48,164 nt of DNA from Actinomycetota bacterium (GTDB lineage Bacteria; Actinomycetota; Actinomycetes; S36-B12; UBA5976). This document shows, piece by piece, positions 39,357-48,164 of the stretch. Within the stretch, counting starts at the first letter, position 1. Every line of letters starts with the position of its first letter. The notes beneath the pieces are model-generated. The model did no database searches. It was not told the DNA's origin and was given only the letters and a program-made list of their open reading frames with translations. Location: the NCBI GenBank assembly GCA_947448865.1, contig CANFOW010000011.1:1-48164 (forward strand), given 5' to 3'. A program made the translations under genes and the position numbers.

Positions 39357-40870
39357 TGGCTGAACCAGTGATTGCTTTTGATCAAGCACTCAAGGAATTT
39401 GATCCAGTACTTGGACTTGAAGTTCACGTAGAACTTGGCACACGCACCAAGATGTTTTGTGGCTGCAGCACCGAATTCGGTGGCGAGCCCAATACGCATG
39501 TGTGTCCAGTGTGTTTAGGACTTCCTGGCTCACTTCCTGCGTTAAACCGCATTGGTGTCGAGTCTGCGATCCGTATCGGTCTTGCATTGAACTGCGAGAT
39601 TGCAACGTGGTGTCGATTTGCGCGAAAGAATTACTTCTATCCCGACATGCCTAAGAATTTTCAAACTTCTCAATATGATGAGCCGATTTGTTTCAATGGC
39701 TATCTTGATGTTGATGTTGACACCGATGAAGGTCGTAAGACATTCCGCGTCGAAATTGAACGTGCACACATGGAAGAAGACACGGGCAAGAACACGCACA
39801 TGGGTGGAGCAACAGGCCGCATTCATGGTGCTGACTACTCACTCGTTGATTACAACCGTGCAGGAATCCCGCTGATTGAAATTGTGACAAAACCAATTAC
39901 GGGCACTGGTAAGTATGCTCCCGAAGTTGCTAAAGCCTATGTGGCTGCATTACGCGATATTTTGCGTGGCCTCGGAGTTTCTGATGTGAAGATGGAACAA
40001 GGCTCACTTCGCTGTGACGTCAATCTGTCGCTACGTCCATCGCCAGAACATGAACTGGGTACTCGTTCAGAAACCAAGAATGTGAACTCGTTACGTTCAG
40101 TTGAACGATCAGTGCGCTACGAAGTAACACGCCAAGCTGCACGCTTGCTTGCTGGCCAGCGTGTTGTACAAGAAACTCGTCACTGGCACGAAGACACCGG
40201 CGTAACAACCTCAGGCCGTTCTAAAGAGCAAGCCGAGGATTATCGCTATTTCCCCGAGCCTGACTTAATTCCGATTGCTCCATCCCGCGAGTGGGTAGAA
40301 GAACTTCGTTCAACACTTCCTGAAAATCCAGCTGTGCGTCGAGCTCGCTTAACCAAGACCTGGAACATTTCCGAGTTGGAAATGGAAAATCTGATTAACG
40401 CAGGTGTTCTGGAATTGGTGGAGTCTGCAGTGAATGCAGGCATGAGTCCTGATGCTGCACGCAAGTGGTACACGGGCGAACTCGCTCGGGTGGCAAATGA
40501 ACGTGGTGTCGAAGTTGAAGAACTCGGCGTCACACATGTTGAACTCGCTCGAATTGAAGCATTGATTGCCACTGGTGCTTTGAATGACAAACTTGCTCGC
40601 CAAGTACTCGAAGGCGTCATTGCTCGTGAAGGTGATGTTGATTCGATTATTGCCAGCCGCGGCTTGGCTGTTGTGTCCGACGATGGACCATTACTCGAAG
40701 CGATTGTCGCTGCATTGGCCGCTGATCCTGAGGTAGCCGAGAAGATTGCCTCCGGCAAAGTTCAGGCCGCTGGTTCAGTTGTGGGTGCGGTTATGAAAGC
40801 TACACGTGGACAGGCTGATGCTGCGCGAGTTCGTGAATTGTTATTCGCGCACTTAGGCGTTAGCGAATAA
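39356..40870 (+). CDS. gatB: Asp-tRNA(Asn)/Glu-tRNA(Gln) amidotransferase subunit B
   Basis: GatB is the kinase and tRNA-binding subunit that activates the acyl group. The 504-residue protein has the N-terminal [20 protein letters not shown], the [15 protein letters not shown] zinc segment, [16 protein letters not shown], the [11 protein letters not shown] region, and a C-terminal YqeY-like tail that ends [18 protein letters not shown] 39356 is chosen over the upstream ATG at 39317 because it matches the family start and overlaps the gatA stop by one base. The last 11 bases overlap the convergent amidase gene. Confidence 0.97.
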   Translation: MAEPVIAFDQALKEFDPVLGLEVHVELGTRTKMFCGCSTEFGGEPNTHVCPVCLGLPGSLPALNRIGVESAIRIGLALNCEIATWCRFARKNYFYPDMPKNFQTSQYDEPICFNGYLDVDVDTDEGRKTFRVEIERAHMEEDTGKNTHMGGATGRIHGADYSLVDYNRAGIPLIEIVTKPITGTGKYAPEVAKAYVAALRDILRGLGVSDVKMEQGSLRCDVNLSLRPSPEHELGTRSETKNVNSLRSVERSVRYEVTRQAARLLAGQRVVQETRHWHEDTGVTTSGRSKEQAEDYRYFPEPDLIPIAPSREWVEELRSTLPENPAVRRARLTKTWNISELEMENLINAGVLELVESAVNAGMSPDAARKWYTGELARVANERGVEVEELGVTHVELARIEALIATGALNDKLARQVLEGVIAREGDVDSIIASRGLAVVSDDGPLLEAIVAALAADPEVAEKIASGKVQAAGSVVGAVMKATRGQADAARVRELLFAHLGVSE

Positions 40871-42323
40871 AAGTTGGGCGAAGTACGCCTAAGTCAAGAA
40901 TCTTTTCAATTCGACTCATGGCTCGCACAAGTCCGTTTTCATCATGAGCCCGAGCAACGACGCCAAGTCCCACGGGTAAACCGCTGACGATTCCCATAGG
41001 TAAACAACCAATTGGCCATCCTGCAATTGCCGAAGGTGCAGTGATCCAACTTGATGATGAATGATCTTCACCGTGTCCGAGAGTTGACAGCCACGCCGGA
41101 GCATATGTTGCTCCTATGAGTACGTCAACATCGTGAAGTCCAGGCCCTAGCACTTTCGTTAAAGCCCATTCAAGATTGCGAGCTCGCGCTGCTCGGTAAA
41201 CCTCATTGCGTCCGCCCGAGGCAGCTGACTGTTCAAAAAATTCTTGACCAAAATGTGCCAGCTCAACGTCGCTATGTTCCTTATTAAATGCAACAACGTC
41301 TGCTACGGACTTCACTCCATGTCCAGGACGATTCGCTAGGTATGCAGAAAGATCTTCCATTTGCTCGTGTACTAGGACAGTTGTTTCGTCCATGCCTTCA
41401 GCATCGGTGGCATCGGCGACTCGAACATCAGTCAGAGTGATGCCATGACGAGCCAAGAGCGACACCGTATCGTGAAAGAGAGTGTTCGTTGCATCGTCGC
41501 TCGTAAGCCATTGGCCCACGACGCCAATTCGCAACGTGCTGTCATCATCAAGCCAGGATTGAGTATCAAGGCCACCGAGAACATCTAAGAGTAAAGCTGC
41601 GTCCGCAACACTTCGTGCCAGTGGACCGGGTGCATCTTGACTCGCGCTAATGGGAATGACGCCACTTGTCGACACAACACCGACTGTCGGCTTAATGCCA
41701 ACGCATCCATTCAACGATGCGGGACACACGATTGAACCGTCAGTTTCTGAGCCAACTGCAAATGGGACTAGACCAGCTGCAACTGCGGCGCCACTTCCCG
41801 AGGACGAACCGCCAGCGCTGTGTGCGTACTTCCAAGGATTCGCTGTGAGTCCGCCGACTGCTGACCAACCGCTTGTGGATTCGCTCGAGCGAAAATTGGC
41901 CCACTCGGACAAGTTGGTGCTGGCCATCACAACTGCGCCGGCAGCACGAAGTCGAGACACTAATGCAGCATCCTGAGTAACTGTGCGACCAGCAAGCGCT
42001 AGTGATCCTGCGGTTGCAGGTAAGCCGATAGCTTGGATGTTGTCTTTAATAGCTACGGGAAGACCCGCTAAAACATTACGACCGGATTGTGTGTCGGAGT
42101 CACTCTCGTCACTGAATTGTTGGATCTTGGCCTGATCAAAAACATCAACGCTAATTGCCAAGATGGATTGCAGTCCACCTTCGCTGTCATCAACATTGCT
42201 GATCCGTTCAATAAACGAAGCAGTCAAATCGTGGCTCGAAATGTCTTGGGCCCGTAACTCCTGAATCAGGTCTTGAGCACTCGTGAATCCGAGGTCAGCC
42301 GATTCGGGATGGGGGTCAGTCAT
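40860..42323 (-). CDS. Amidase-signature enzyme, not GatA
   Basis: The 487-residue protein has the amidase catalytic set: a lysine in [14 protein letters not shown], the [16 protein letters not shown] signature, and the nucleophile serine in [14 protein letters not shown]. It differs from GatA in ETDGSI (GatA has DTGGSI) and in its C-terminal half, and resembles stand-alone bacterial amidases that hydrolyse amides or peptide amides. The substrate is unknown. I take ATG 42323; the longer frame start at 42362 would overlap the divergent gene. AACGAT seven bases upstream is a possible -10 element. It is convergent with gatB, overlapping by 11 bases. Confidence 0.87.
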   Translation of the reverse strand: MTDPHPESADLGFTSAQDLIQELRAQDISSHDLTASFIERISNVDDSEGGLQSILAISVDVFDQAKIQQFSDESDSDTQSGRNVLAGLPVAIKDNIQAIGLPATAGSLALAGRTVTQDAALVSRLRAAGAVVMASTNLSEWANFRSSESTSGWSAVGGLTANPWKYAHSAGGSSSGSGAAVAAGLVPFAVGSETDGSIVCPASLNGCVGIKPTVGVVSTSGVIPISASQDAPGPLARSVADAALLLDVLGGLDTQSWLDDDSTLRIGVVGQWLTSDDATNTLFHDTVSLLARHGITLTDVRVADATDAEGMDETTVLVHEQMEDLSAYLANRPGHGVKSVADVVAFNKEHSDVELAHFGQEFFEQSAASGGRNEVYRAARARNLEWALTKVLGPGLHDVDVLIGATYAPAWLSTLGHGEDHSSSSWITAPSAIAGWPIGCLPMGIVSGLPVGLGVVARAHDENGLVRAMSRIEKILDLGVLRPTFIR

Positions 42324-42348
42324 ACCGTTTATCGTTCCACATTGGTAG

Positions 42349-42354
42349 CACAAT
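42349..42354 (+). promoter_or_regulatory. Candidate leaderless -10 element for the 2-hydroxyacid dehydrogenase gene
   Basis: CACAAT is followed by AGGTAC and the ATG at 42361. The match to TANNNT is imperfect at the first base. Confidence 0.4.
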
Positions 42355-42360
42355 AGGTAC

Positions 42361-43287
42361 ATGACTCAGCAGAATTTGTCGCGCACAATTGTCACTCCTC
42401 AGTGGGTGGCAGACGGTTATTCGTTCCCCGGGGACGTTCGGGTAGTTATCGGCGATGACTTAGCCGATGTAACTCGAGATGATTTAGCAACCGCGGACTA
42501 TGTCGTTCTGCCATACATGGGCTCCTCAATTTCTATTGCTGAAGCAATTGAGCGCATGACTAATGTGTCTGTTATTCAAACCTTGACTGCTGGATTCGAC
42601 AACGTCGTGCACCTCGTGCCGCAAAACGTCACGCTATGTAATGCGGCTGGTGTTCACGATGCGAGCACATCCGAGATGGCTGTTCTGCTGACTTTGAGTT
42701 CCTTGCGTGATATTCCGCAGTCAGTGCACGCGCAAGATCGAAGTGAGTGGGTGCACTATTTCAGCCGGTCATTAGCGACCAAGACGGTTCTACTCATCGG
42801 CTATGGCGGCGTTGGCAAAGCGACTGAAAAGCGCCTGTTGCCATTTGAATGCACTGTTATCCCAGTTGCTTCACGTGCGCGAGATCATGTGCATTCACTC
42901 GATGAACTCGACGTATTAATTCCGCAGGCTGACATTGTGATTCTGACTGTTCCACTGAACGAAGGCACCGCACGATTAGTTGACTCGACATTCATTGCTC
43001 GCATGAAGCCAGGTGCATTGCTGGTCAACGTTGCTCGAGGACCAGTTGTCGACACTGATGCACTTGTGACTGCCTTACATGAAGGTCGCATTCACGCCGC
43101 GCTTGATGTCACAGACCCTGAACCACTTCCGAGCGACCATCCCTTGTGGTCTGCCCCTAACACCCTGATAGCGCCACACCTCGGCGGCGATACCGATGTT
43201 TTCGAGCCACGGGCTCGCAAGCGCGTGCATGACCAGTGGGATCGCTGGCTCTCCGGAAGGCCACTGGACTGCATCATCGAGCACTAG
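42361..43287 (+). CDS. D-isomer-specific 2-hydroxyacid dehydrogenase family protein
   Basis: The 308-residue NAD-dependent protein has the central Rossmann motif GYGGVGKATEKR (about 149-160), the substrate-binding Arg in VNVARGPVVDTDAL, the acidic partner in DVTDPEPLPSDHPLW, and the catalytic His in IAPHLGGDT. These are all the catalytic features of the family (glycerate, glyoxylate, lactate or phosphoglycerate dehydrogenases). It lacks the long C-terminal regulatory domains of SerA, so it is not full-length phosphoglycerate dehydrogenase. The substrate cannot be read. It lies between amidase and ilvD, 18 bases before the latter. Confidence 0.87.
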   Translation: MTQQNLSRTIVTPQWVADGYSFPGDVRVVIGDDLADVTRDDLATADYVVLPYMGSSISIAEAIERMTNVSVIQTLTAGFDNVVHLVPQNVTLCNAAGVHDASTSEMAVLLTLSSLRDIPQSVHAQDRSEWVHYFSRSLATKTVLLIGYGGVGKATEKRLLPFECTVIPVASRARDHVHSLDELDVLIPQADIVILTVPLNEGTARLVDSTFIARMKPGALLVNVARGPVVDTDALVTALHEGRIHAALDVTDPEPLPSDHPLWSAPNTLIAPHLGGDTDVFEPRARKRVHDQWDRWLSGRPLDCIIEH

Positions 43288-43293
43288 CAGGGA

Positions 43294-43299
43294 TAGATT
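43294..43299 (+). promoter_or_regulatory. Predicted leaderless -10 element for ilvD
   Basis: TAGATT is followed by TAACCC and the ATG at 43306. No Shine-Dalgarno sequence is seen. Confidence 0.6.
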
Positions 43300-43305
43300 T
43301 AACCC

Positions 43306-44994
43306 ATGGTTGACATGAAACCCCGTAGTCGAGTTGTAACCGAAGGCCTAGAACGAGCAGCTGCTCGCGGAATGCTGCGAGCCGTTGGAATGGGCGATGA
43401 TGATTGGGAAAAACCCCAAATCGGAATTGCATCGTCGTGGAATGAAATCACGCCATGTAACTTGTCGCTTGATCGTCTCGCCTTAGCTGCCAAAGAAGGC
43501 GTTCATGCTGCTGGCGGATATCCATTGCAGTTCGGAACTATTTCCGTTTCTGATGGAATCTCGATGGGCCATGACGGAATGCACTTCTCACTCGTTAGTC
43601 GCGAAATCATTGCTGACTCAGTGGAAACTGTGATGAGCGCAGAGCGCCTTGATGGCATGGTGAATTTCGCTGGGTGTGACAAGTCGTTGCCAGGCATGTT
43701 GATGGCAGCTGCCCGACTGGATTTAGCAAGTGTGTTTGTGTATGCAGGATCAATCCTTCCCGGACACGTCACGTTGACAGACGGCAGTAGTCGCGATGTC
43801 ACCATCATTGATGCGTTCGAAGCAGTTGGCGCATGTGCTCGCGGACTGATGAGTCAAGAAGATGTTGATCGTATTGAGCGAGCAATTTGTCCAGGCGAAG
43901 GTGCGTGTGGCGGTATGTACACCGCGAACACGATGGCCTCTGCTGCAGAAGCGATGGGTATGTCATTGCCAGGGTCAGCCGCGCCACCGTCAGTTGATCG
44001 TCGTCGCGATGGTTTCTCGAAGGCGTCGGGCGAAGCAGTTGTGAATCTCATTCGTCAAGGAATTACGACGCGCGACATCATTACAAAACAATCATTGGAA
44101 AACGCAATTGCAGTTGTGATGGCCTTCGGTGGCTCAACAAATGCAGTGTTGCATTTGCTGGCAATTGCTCACGAAGCTCGAGTTGAATTGCATCTTGATG
44201 ATTTCCACCGCATTGGCGCAAAGGTGCCATTGCTTGCTGACCTTAAACCGTTTGGCCGCTATGTCATGAGCGACGTTGATCGCATTGGTGGTGTACCTGT
44301 CATCATGCGTGCTTTGCTCGATGCAGGATTAATGCATGGCGATTGCATGACTGTCACTGGAAAAACTCTTGCAGAAAATCTCGTAGACATGAATTCGCCA
44401 GATCCTGATGGCGTTATTTTGCATGCGATTAATAATCCAGTGGGTGGCACGGGCGGTATCTCAATTTTGAGTGGCTCGCTTGCTCCCGAAGGTGCAGTCT
44501 GCAAGACCGCTGGAATCCCAGTCGATATTTTCGAAGGCCCTGCAAAGGTATTTGAACGCGAACGCTCAGCAATGGACGCTTTAGAAAGTGGCGACATTCA
44601 AGCTGGTGACGTTGTCATCATTCGTTATGAAGGACCTAAGGGTGGTCCTGGTATGCGCGAAATGCTGATGATTACCGGCGCAATTAAGGGTGCTGGACTG
44701 GGCAAAGACGTCATGTTGATTACTGATGGTCGTTTCAGTGGCGGAACAACTGGTTTGTGTATTGGACACGTTGCTCCGGAAGCCGTTGATGGTGGACCAA
44801 TCGCTTTTGTCCAACACGGTGATCGAATTCGCATCGACATCCCAAATCGCACAATTGATTTGCTCGTCGATGACAGTGAGCTACAAAAACGTCGCGAGAA
44901 CTTTGAGCCAGTACCGCACAAGTACACAACGGGCGTTTTGGCTAAGTACGCAAAGCTTGTTGGTAGTGCGTCCAAGGGCGCAGTCTGCGATTAG
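43306..44994 (+). CDS. ilvD: Dihydroxy-acid dehydratase
   Basis: IlvD dehydrates 2,3-dihydroxy acids in valine, leucine and isoleucine synthesis. The 562-residue protein has the Fe-S cysteines Cys51 (ITPCNLSL), Cys124 ([10 protein letters not shown]) and Cys201 ([13 protein letters not shown]), plus the late [16 protein letters not shown] motif with a conserved serine base. The cysteine pattern fits the ILVD/EDD family; dehydratase of branched-chain synthesis is more likely than 6-phosphogluconate dehydratase because of the length and the GMYTANTM motif. Other ilv genes are not in the window. The MFS gene begins eight bases after its stop. Confidence 0.95.
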   Translation: MVDMKPRSRVVTEGLERAAARGMLRAVGMGDDDWEKPQIGIASSWNEITPCNLSLDRLALAAKEGVHAAGGYPLQFGTISVSDGISMGHDGMHFSLVSREIIADSVETVMSAERLDGMVNFAGCDKSLPGMLMAAARLDLASVFVYAGSILPGHVTLTDGSSRDVTIIDAFEAVGACARGLMSQEDVDRIERAICPGEGACGGMYTANTMASAAEAMGMSLPGSAAPPSVDRRRDGFSKASGEAVVNLIRQGITTRDIITKQSLENAIAVVMAFGGSTNAVLHLLAIAHEARVELHLDDFHRIGAKVPLLADLKPFGRYVMSDVDRIGGVPVIMRALLDAGLMHGDCMTVTGKTLAENLVDMNSPDPDGVILHAINNPVGGTGGISILSGSLAPEGAVCKTAGIPVDIFEGPAKVFERERSAMDALESGDIQAGDVVIIRYEGPKGGPGMREMLMITGAIKGAGLGKDVMLITDGRFSGGTTGLCIGHVAPEAVDGGPIAFVQHGDRIRIDIPNRTIDLLVDDSELQKRRENFEPVPHKYTTGVLAKYAKLVGSASKGAVCD

Positions 44995-45001
44995 TGCTGC
45001 T

Positions 45002-46180
45002 GTGACAAATGATGTGACATCGCAACAACTTTCAGGTGCTCGAATGGCAATCTATGTGTCATTCATTATCAACGGTATGGCATGGGGTTCTTTCATTCCA
45101 CGCATCCCTGATGTCAAAGCGATGTTCCACTTATCTAACGGTCAACTTGGCACGTCATTACTAGCTGGATCAGTTGGCGTATTAGTTGCGATGAAACCTG
45201 CAGGTGCCTTAACGGCGCGTTGGGGGAGTGCCCGGACGGTGATTGTGCTGACTGTTGTGATGTCGGGTGCGATGTTGCTAGTGAGTTCGCTTTTTAATTA
45301 CACGTGGTTTGTTGTCACCTTATTTTTTACGGGCATTGTGATGGCTACGCATGACATTGCGATGAACACCCACGGAACTACCGTGGAAAAACTCAGCGAA
45401 AAATCTCTCATGAACGGATTCCATGCGCGATTCAGTCTTGGTGGATTAGCGGGAGCTGCATATGGCGGAGTGTGTTCTCAACTCGAGGTCAAGCCGCTGT
45501 ATCAAATGACCGTTATCGCATTGGCGCTACTAGCGGCGGTGCCGTGGTTGAAGTCCGCGTTATTACCGACGGCGGCTGATCAGCACAGCATTGAGCGCAA
45601 ACCAAAGTCCGAGCGCGAACGGCAAGTAATTTTTTATGTCCTCGGGCTGTTGGGTTTCTTTTCGAGTGTCTGCGAAGGCTCAGCCTCAGATTGGGGCGGC
45701 GTATTGTTACGTGACACCTGGGGCGCTGCACCATTTATTTCAAGCGTCCCGTACATAGTTTTCTCGGCGACCATGCTTCTTGGACGTTTAGTCGGTGACA
45801 AAGTCACGGACCGGATGGGTCGCGAATGGATTGTTAAGTATGGCGGCGGCACAGCTGGCGTGGGTTTGCTTATTGGATTGATCATTGGAAAGCCGCTGGG
45901 TATTTCAATCGGGTGGGCGTTGCTTGGGCTAGGTGTATCGGTTGCGATTCCATCGGTTTTTAGTGCTTCCTCGGAACTAGCGGAAGCAAAATTCGCAGGT
46001 CACATTTCGCCATCTGCGGCCGTCGCCATTGTGGGCAGCGTGTCGTACGCCGGCTTCCTGCTCGGCCCACCGATCATTGGTTGGCTTGCAGACCAAGTCA
46101 CATTGCGTTGGGCAATGTTGCTACCAGCATCCTTGGCGATTGCGATGGCCGCGAGCGCTCGAATCGTTAGAGTACGCTGA
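45002..46180 (+). CDS. Major facilitator superfamily transporter
   Basis: The 392-residue protein has twelve predicted hydrophobic segments and a GMAWGSFIPRIPDVKAMF N-terminal loop that many sugar/drug-like MFS members share. The motif-A-like loop after helix 2 is weak (GALTARWGSART). The substrate is unknown. I take GTG 45002 just after ilvD; in-frame GTG 45014 and ATG 45044 are alternatives, and no good ribosome-binding site marks one. Co-transcription with ilvD is likely by spacing but does not prove a shared role. The 3' end overlaps the pyruvate phosphate dikinase gene by 14 bases. Confidence 0.82.
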   Translation: MTNDVTSQQLSGARMAIYVSFIINGMAWGSFIPRIPDVKAMFHLSNGQLGTSLLAGSVGVLVAMKPAGALTARWGSARTVIVLTVVMSGAMLLVSSLFNYTWFVVTLFFTGIVMATHDIAMNTHGTTVEKLSEKSLMNGFHARFSLGGLAGAAYGGVCSQLEVKPLYQMTVIALALLAAVPWLKSALLPTAADQHSIERKPKSERERQVIFYVLGLLGFFSSVCEGSASDWGGVLLRDTWGAAPFISSVPYIVFSATMLLGRLVGDKVTDRMGREWIVKYGGGTAGVGLLIGLIIGKPLGISIGWALLGLGVSVAIPSVFSASSELAEAKFAGHISPSAAVAIVGSVSYAGFLLGPPIIGWLADQVTLRWAMLLPASLAIAMAASARIVRVR

Positions 46181-48164
46181 CGCGTCCTGCTTCTAGTCGA
46201 GCAATCGGAACGCGAAACGGTGAACACGACACATAGTCAAGTCCAACTTCGTGGAAAAACTTAATTGATTCTGGATCGCCACCGTGTTCACCACACACAC
46301 CGAGTTTCAAATCAGGACGAGTTGCACGTCCTTTGTCGACCGCGATTTTCACAAGGGCGCCAACACCATCAATGTCGAGTGACTCAAATGGTGACACTGT
46401 GAAAATGCCTTTATCTAAGTAAGTCGCAAAGAATTCTGCTTCAACATCATCACGACTGAAACCCCACGTTGTTTGTGTGAGGTCATTAGTCCCGAATGAG
46501 AAAAATTCTGCGGGCTCCGCGATGCGCTGTGCAGTTAATGCCGCTCGCGGAAGTTCAATCATGGTTCCGATTTTGATATCAAGTGACACATTGTTCTCTT
46601 GAGCAATTGCAGCGAGCATCTCATCAATTTCATCCCGCATGAGGTGAAGCTCCATAACCGAGCCGACGAGTGGAACCATAATTTCGACAATTGGATTGCC
46701 GCCATTACGGATTCGTGCAATCGCCGCATGAGCAATCGCTCGTACCTGTAACCCATACAGTCCGGGCACCATGATTCCGAGTCGCACGCCACGAAGACCC
46801 AGCATCGGGTTTGACTCATGAAGCCGCATAACAGTTGTCAGCAACTGTTCCTTGGCAGTCACATCTTCACCGCGTTCTTTGCCGAGCGCGACCTCCACCA
46901 TGAGTTCGGCATGGTCAGGTAGGAATTCGTGCAACGGCGGATCAAGCAAACGAATTGTTACGGGTAGTCCGTCCATTGATTCGAGAATCTTTTCAAAGTC
47001 CAGTTGTTGCAGTGGCAGTAGTGCAGCCAATGCGTCGTCATGTTCCTGCGGTGTATCAGCCAAAATGACGCGCTCAATCAGGACGCGACGGTCACCGAGA
47101 AACATGTGCTCGGTGCGACACAGTCCGATGCCTTCGGCACCAAGGTTGCGTGCCCACGCAGCATCATCTGCAGTATCTGCATTGGTGCGCACACGCAGAC
47201 GGCGCACTGAGTCGGCGTGCTTCAAAATTCGGTCAACTGCCTTGATAAGAAAACTGGTGTCTTCGTCGCTGGTTTCGAGGGCTTTGTCGAGCCCATGCTC
47301 AAGGTAGTTCGTCACAGGAGATGCAACAACGGCAAGTTCTCCAAGGAAAACCTGTCCTGTGCTGCCGTCAATCGAAATCATGTCGCCTTCGTTAATGACA
47401 TGGCTTGCGATTGTGGCTGTCTTGTTTGTCACGTCGACTTCAATTGCATCCGCACCGCACACACAGGTCTTGCCCATGCCACGAGCGACAACGGCAGCAT
47501 GTGATGTTTTGCCACCGCGTGAAGTCAGAATTCCGTTAGACACAATCATGCCCTCGAGGTCATCTGGATTAGTTTCGCGCCGAACGAGAACTACTCGTTC
47601 GCCACGATCGGTCCATTCGACTGCAGTCTTTGAATCAAACACAACGCGACCAACAGCGGCTCCAGGAGAAGCGGCCATACCAACGGCAACAGGAGATACT
47701 TCGCTTTGGGCACTGAACTGCGGGAACATCAGTTGGGCAAGATGGCTTCCGGTCACACGCGTTAAGGCTTCATCCAGTGTGATCAGATGTTCATCAACAA
47801 GCTGTGTTGCGATTTGAAAGGCAGCTTTTGCAGTGCGCTTTCCCACGCGAGTCTGAAGCATCCACAGTTTGCCGCGTTCTACTGTGAACTCGATGTCGCA
47901 TAAGTCGCGGTAATGAGTTTCCAGTTTGCGCATGATTGCTTGTAACTCGTTGTAGGACTTAGCGTCCGTGCGCTGCAGTTCTTCAAGCGTGAAGGTATTG
48001 CGAATACCTGCAACAACATCTTCGCCTTGCGCGTTAGGCAAGTAGTCACCGTAAGAACCGATTTTCCCTGTTGCTGGGTCACGAGTGAATGCAACGCCGG
48101 TACCTGAGGTTTCGCCGAGGTTGCCAAAAACCATGCTGCATATGTTGACTGCGGTGCCTAAGTC
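46167..48164 (-). CDS. ppdK: Pyruvate, phosphate dikinase, C-terminal part
   Basis: PPDK interconverts pyruvate, ATP and phosphate with PEP, AMP and pyrophosphate. The frame is open to the window edge, so the gene starts outside it and the N-terminal part of the ATP-grasp domain is missing. The visible 665 residues include the end of the ATP-grasp region (GTAVN, then SGTGVAFTRDP), the phosphohistidine swivel motif GGKTSHAAVVARG, and the PEP/pyruvate barrel with ELPRAALTA, SFGTNDLTQTTWG and the catalytic cysteine in GVCGEHGGDP. This is PPDK rather than PEP synthase, judging by the SGTGVAFTRDP motif and layout. It overlaps the MFS gene end by 14 bases. Confidence 0.95.
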   Translation of the reverse strand, partial: DLGTAVNICSMVFGNLGETSGTGVAFTRDPATGKIGSYGDYLPNAQGEDVVAGIRNTFTLEELQRTDAKSYNELQAIMRKLETHYRDLCDIEFTVERGKLWMLQTRVGKRTAKAAFQIATQLVDEHLITLDEALTRVTGSHLAQLMFPQFSAQSEVSPVAVGMAASPGAAVGRVVFDSKTAVEWTDRGERVVLVRRETNPDDLEGMIVSNGILTSRGGKTSHAAVVARGMGKTCVCGADAIEVDVTNKTATIASHVINEGDMISIDGSTGQVFLGELAVVASPVTNYLEHGLDKALETSDEDTSFLIKAVDRILKHADSVRRLRVRTNADTADDAAWARNLGAEGIGLCRTEHMFLGDRRVLIERVILADTPQEHDDALAALLPLQQLDFEKILESMDGLPVTIRLLDPPLHEFLPDHAELMVEVALGKERGEDVTAKEQLLTTVMRLHESNPMLGLRGVRLGIMVPGLYGLQVRAIAHAAIARIRNGGNPIVEIMVPLVGSVMELHLMRDEIDEMLAAIAQENNVSLDIKIGTMIELPRAALTAQRIAEPAEFFSFGTNDLTQTTWGFSRDDVEAEFFATYLDKGIFTVSPFESLDIDGVGALVKIAVDKGRATRPDLKLGVCGEHGGDPESIKFFHEVGLDYVSCSPFRVPIARLEAGRVSVL

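Noticed and set aside
44726-45001. Long upstream extension of the MFS reading frame inside ilvD
   Set aside because: It overlaps the conserved ilvD C-terminus in another frame and contains no transporter-like sequence.

Overview
The window is a gene-dense bacterial chromosome segment from an actinobacterium. A few lines counted by eye come to roughly 48-50% G+C, low for the phylum. The evidence for the phylum is gene content and order. There is an ATP synthase operon preceded by the end of a WecA-like gene, NucS, the GlgE maltosyltransferase, an Asp-type MurA, an actinobacterial B12-independent methionine-synthase-like protein beside ligA, and gatCAB. Coding tails often overlap and many genes look leaderless, which suits a compact genome such as the freshwater Nanopelagicales-type lineages. 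That lower-rank placement is inference only. No rRNA, tRNA, CRISPR array, insertion sequence or prophage was seen, and no gene-free stretch exceeds 300 bases.

Bases 1-7811 hold the end of wecA and the complete F1Fo ATP synthase operon (an AtpI-like gene, an AtpZ-like gene, then atpBEFHAGDC). Bases 7912-11368 hold a small Rieske protein, a ribokinase, a lipoprotein, a nucleoside hydrolase (plausible ribose salvage) and an unrecognised Met/Gly-rich membrane protein. Bases 11426-16000 hold cobalamin adenosyltransferase, murA, a small membrane protein, a large unrecognised secreted protein and nucS.

Bases 16028-23069 hold acyl-CoA metabolism genes (3-hydroxyacyl-CoA dehydrogenase, methylmalonyl-CoA epimerase, thiolase). 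With them are a zinc-binding small protein, two coupled alpha/beta hydrolases, two membrane proteins and a thioredoxin/TPR protein of the CnoX type. Bases 23131-29421 are a minus-strand alpha-glucan operon, glgX-glgE-glgB. Bases 29499-32089 hold enoyl-CoA hydratase and the electron-transfer flavoprotein etfBA, which fit with the acyl-CoA genes.

Bases 32176-40870 form a tightly coupled run: cysteine desulfurase, mnmA, a MetE-like protein, ligA and gatCAB. These serve sulfur transfer to tRNA, DNA ligation and transamidation of misacylated tRNA. Bases 40860-48164 hold a second amidase, a D-2-hydroxyacid dehydrogenase, ilvD, an MFS transporter and the C-terminal part of pyruvate phosphate dikinase.

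I found no clearly new multi-gene defence or mobile system. The strongest non-obvious signal is a promoter grammar. In at least ten genes a TANNNT hexamer is followed by exactly six bases and then the ATG or GTG start, usually without a Shine-Dalgarno sequence, which predicts transcription starting on the start codon. Other candidates are a 17-bp tandem repeat at the end of glgB, a perfect 15-bp hairpin inside a hydrolase 3' end, a 14-bp palindrome ahead of the secreted protein, ATTGGAT repeats ahead of etfB, and a hairpin just upstream of atpE.
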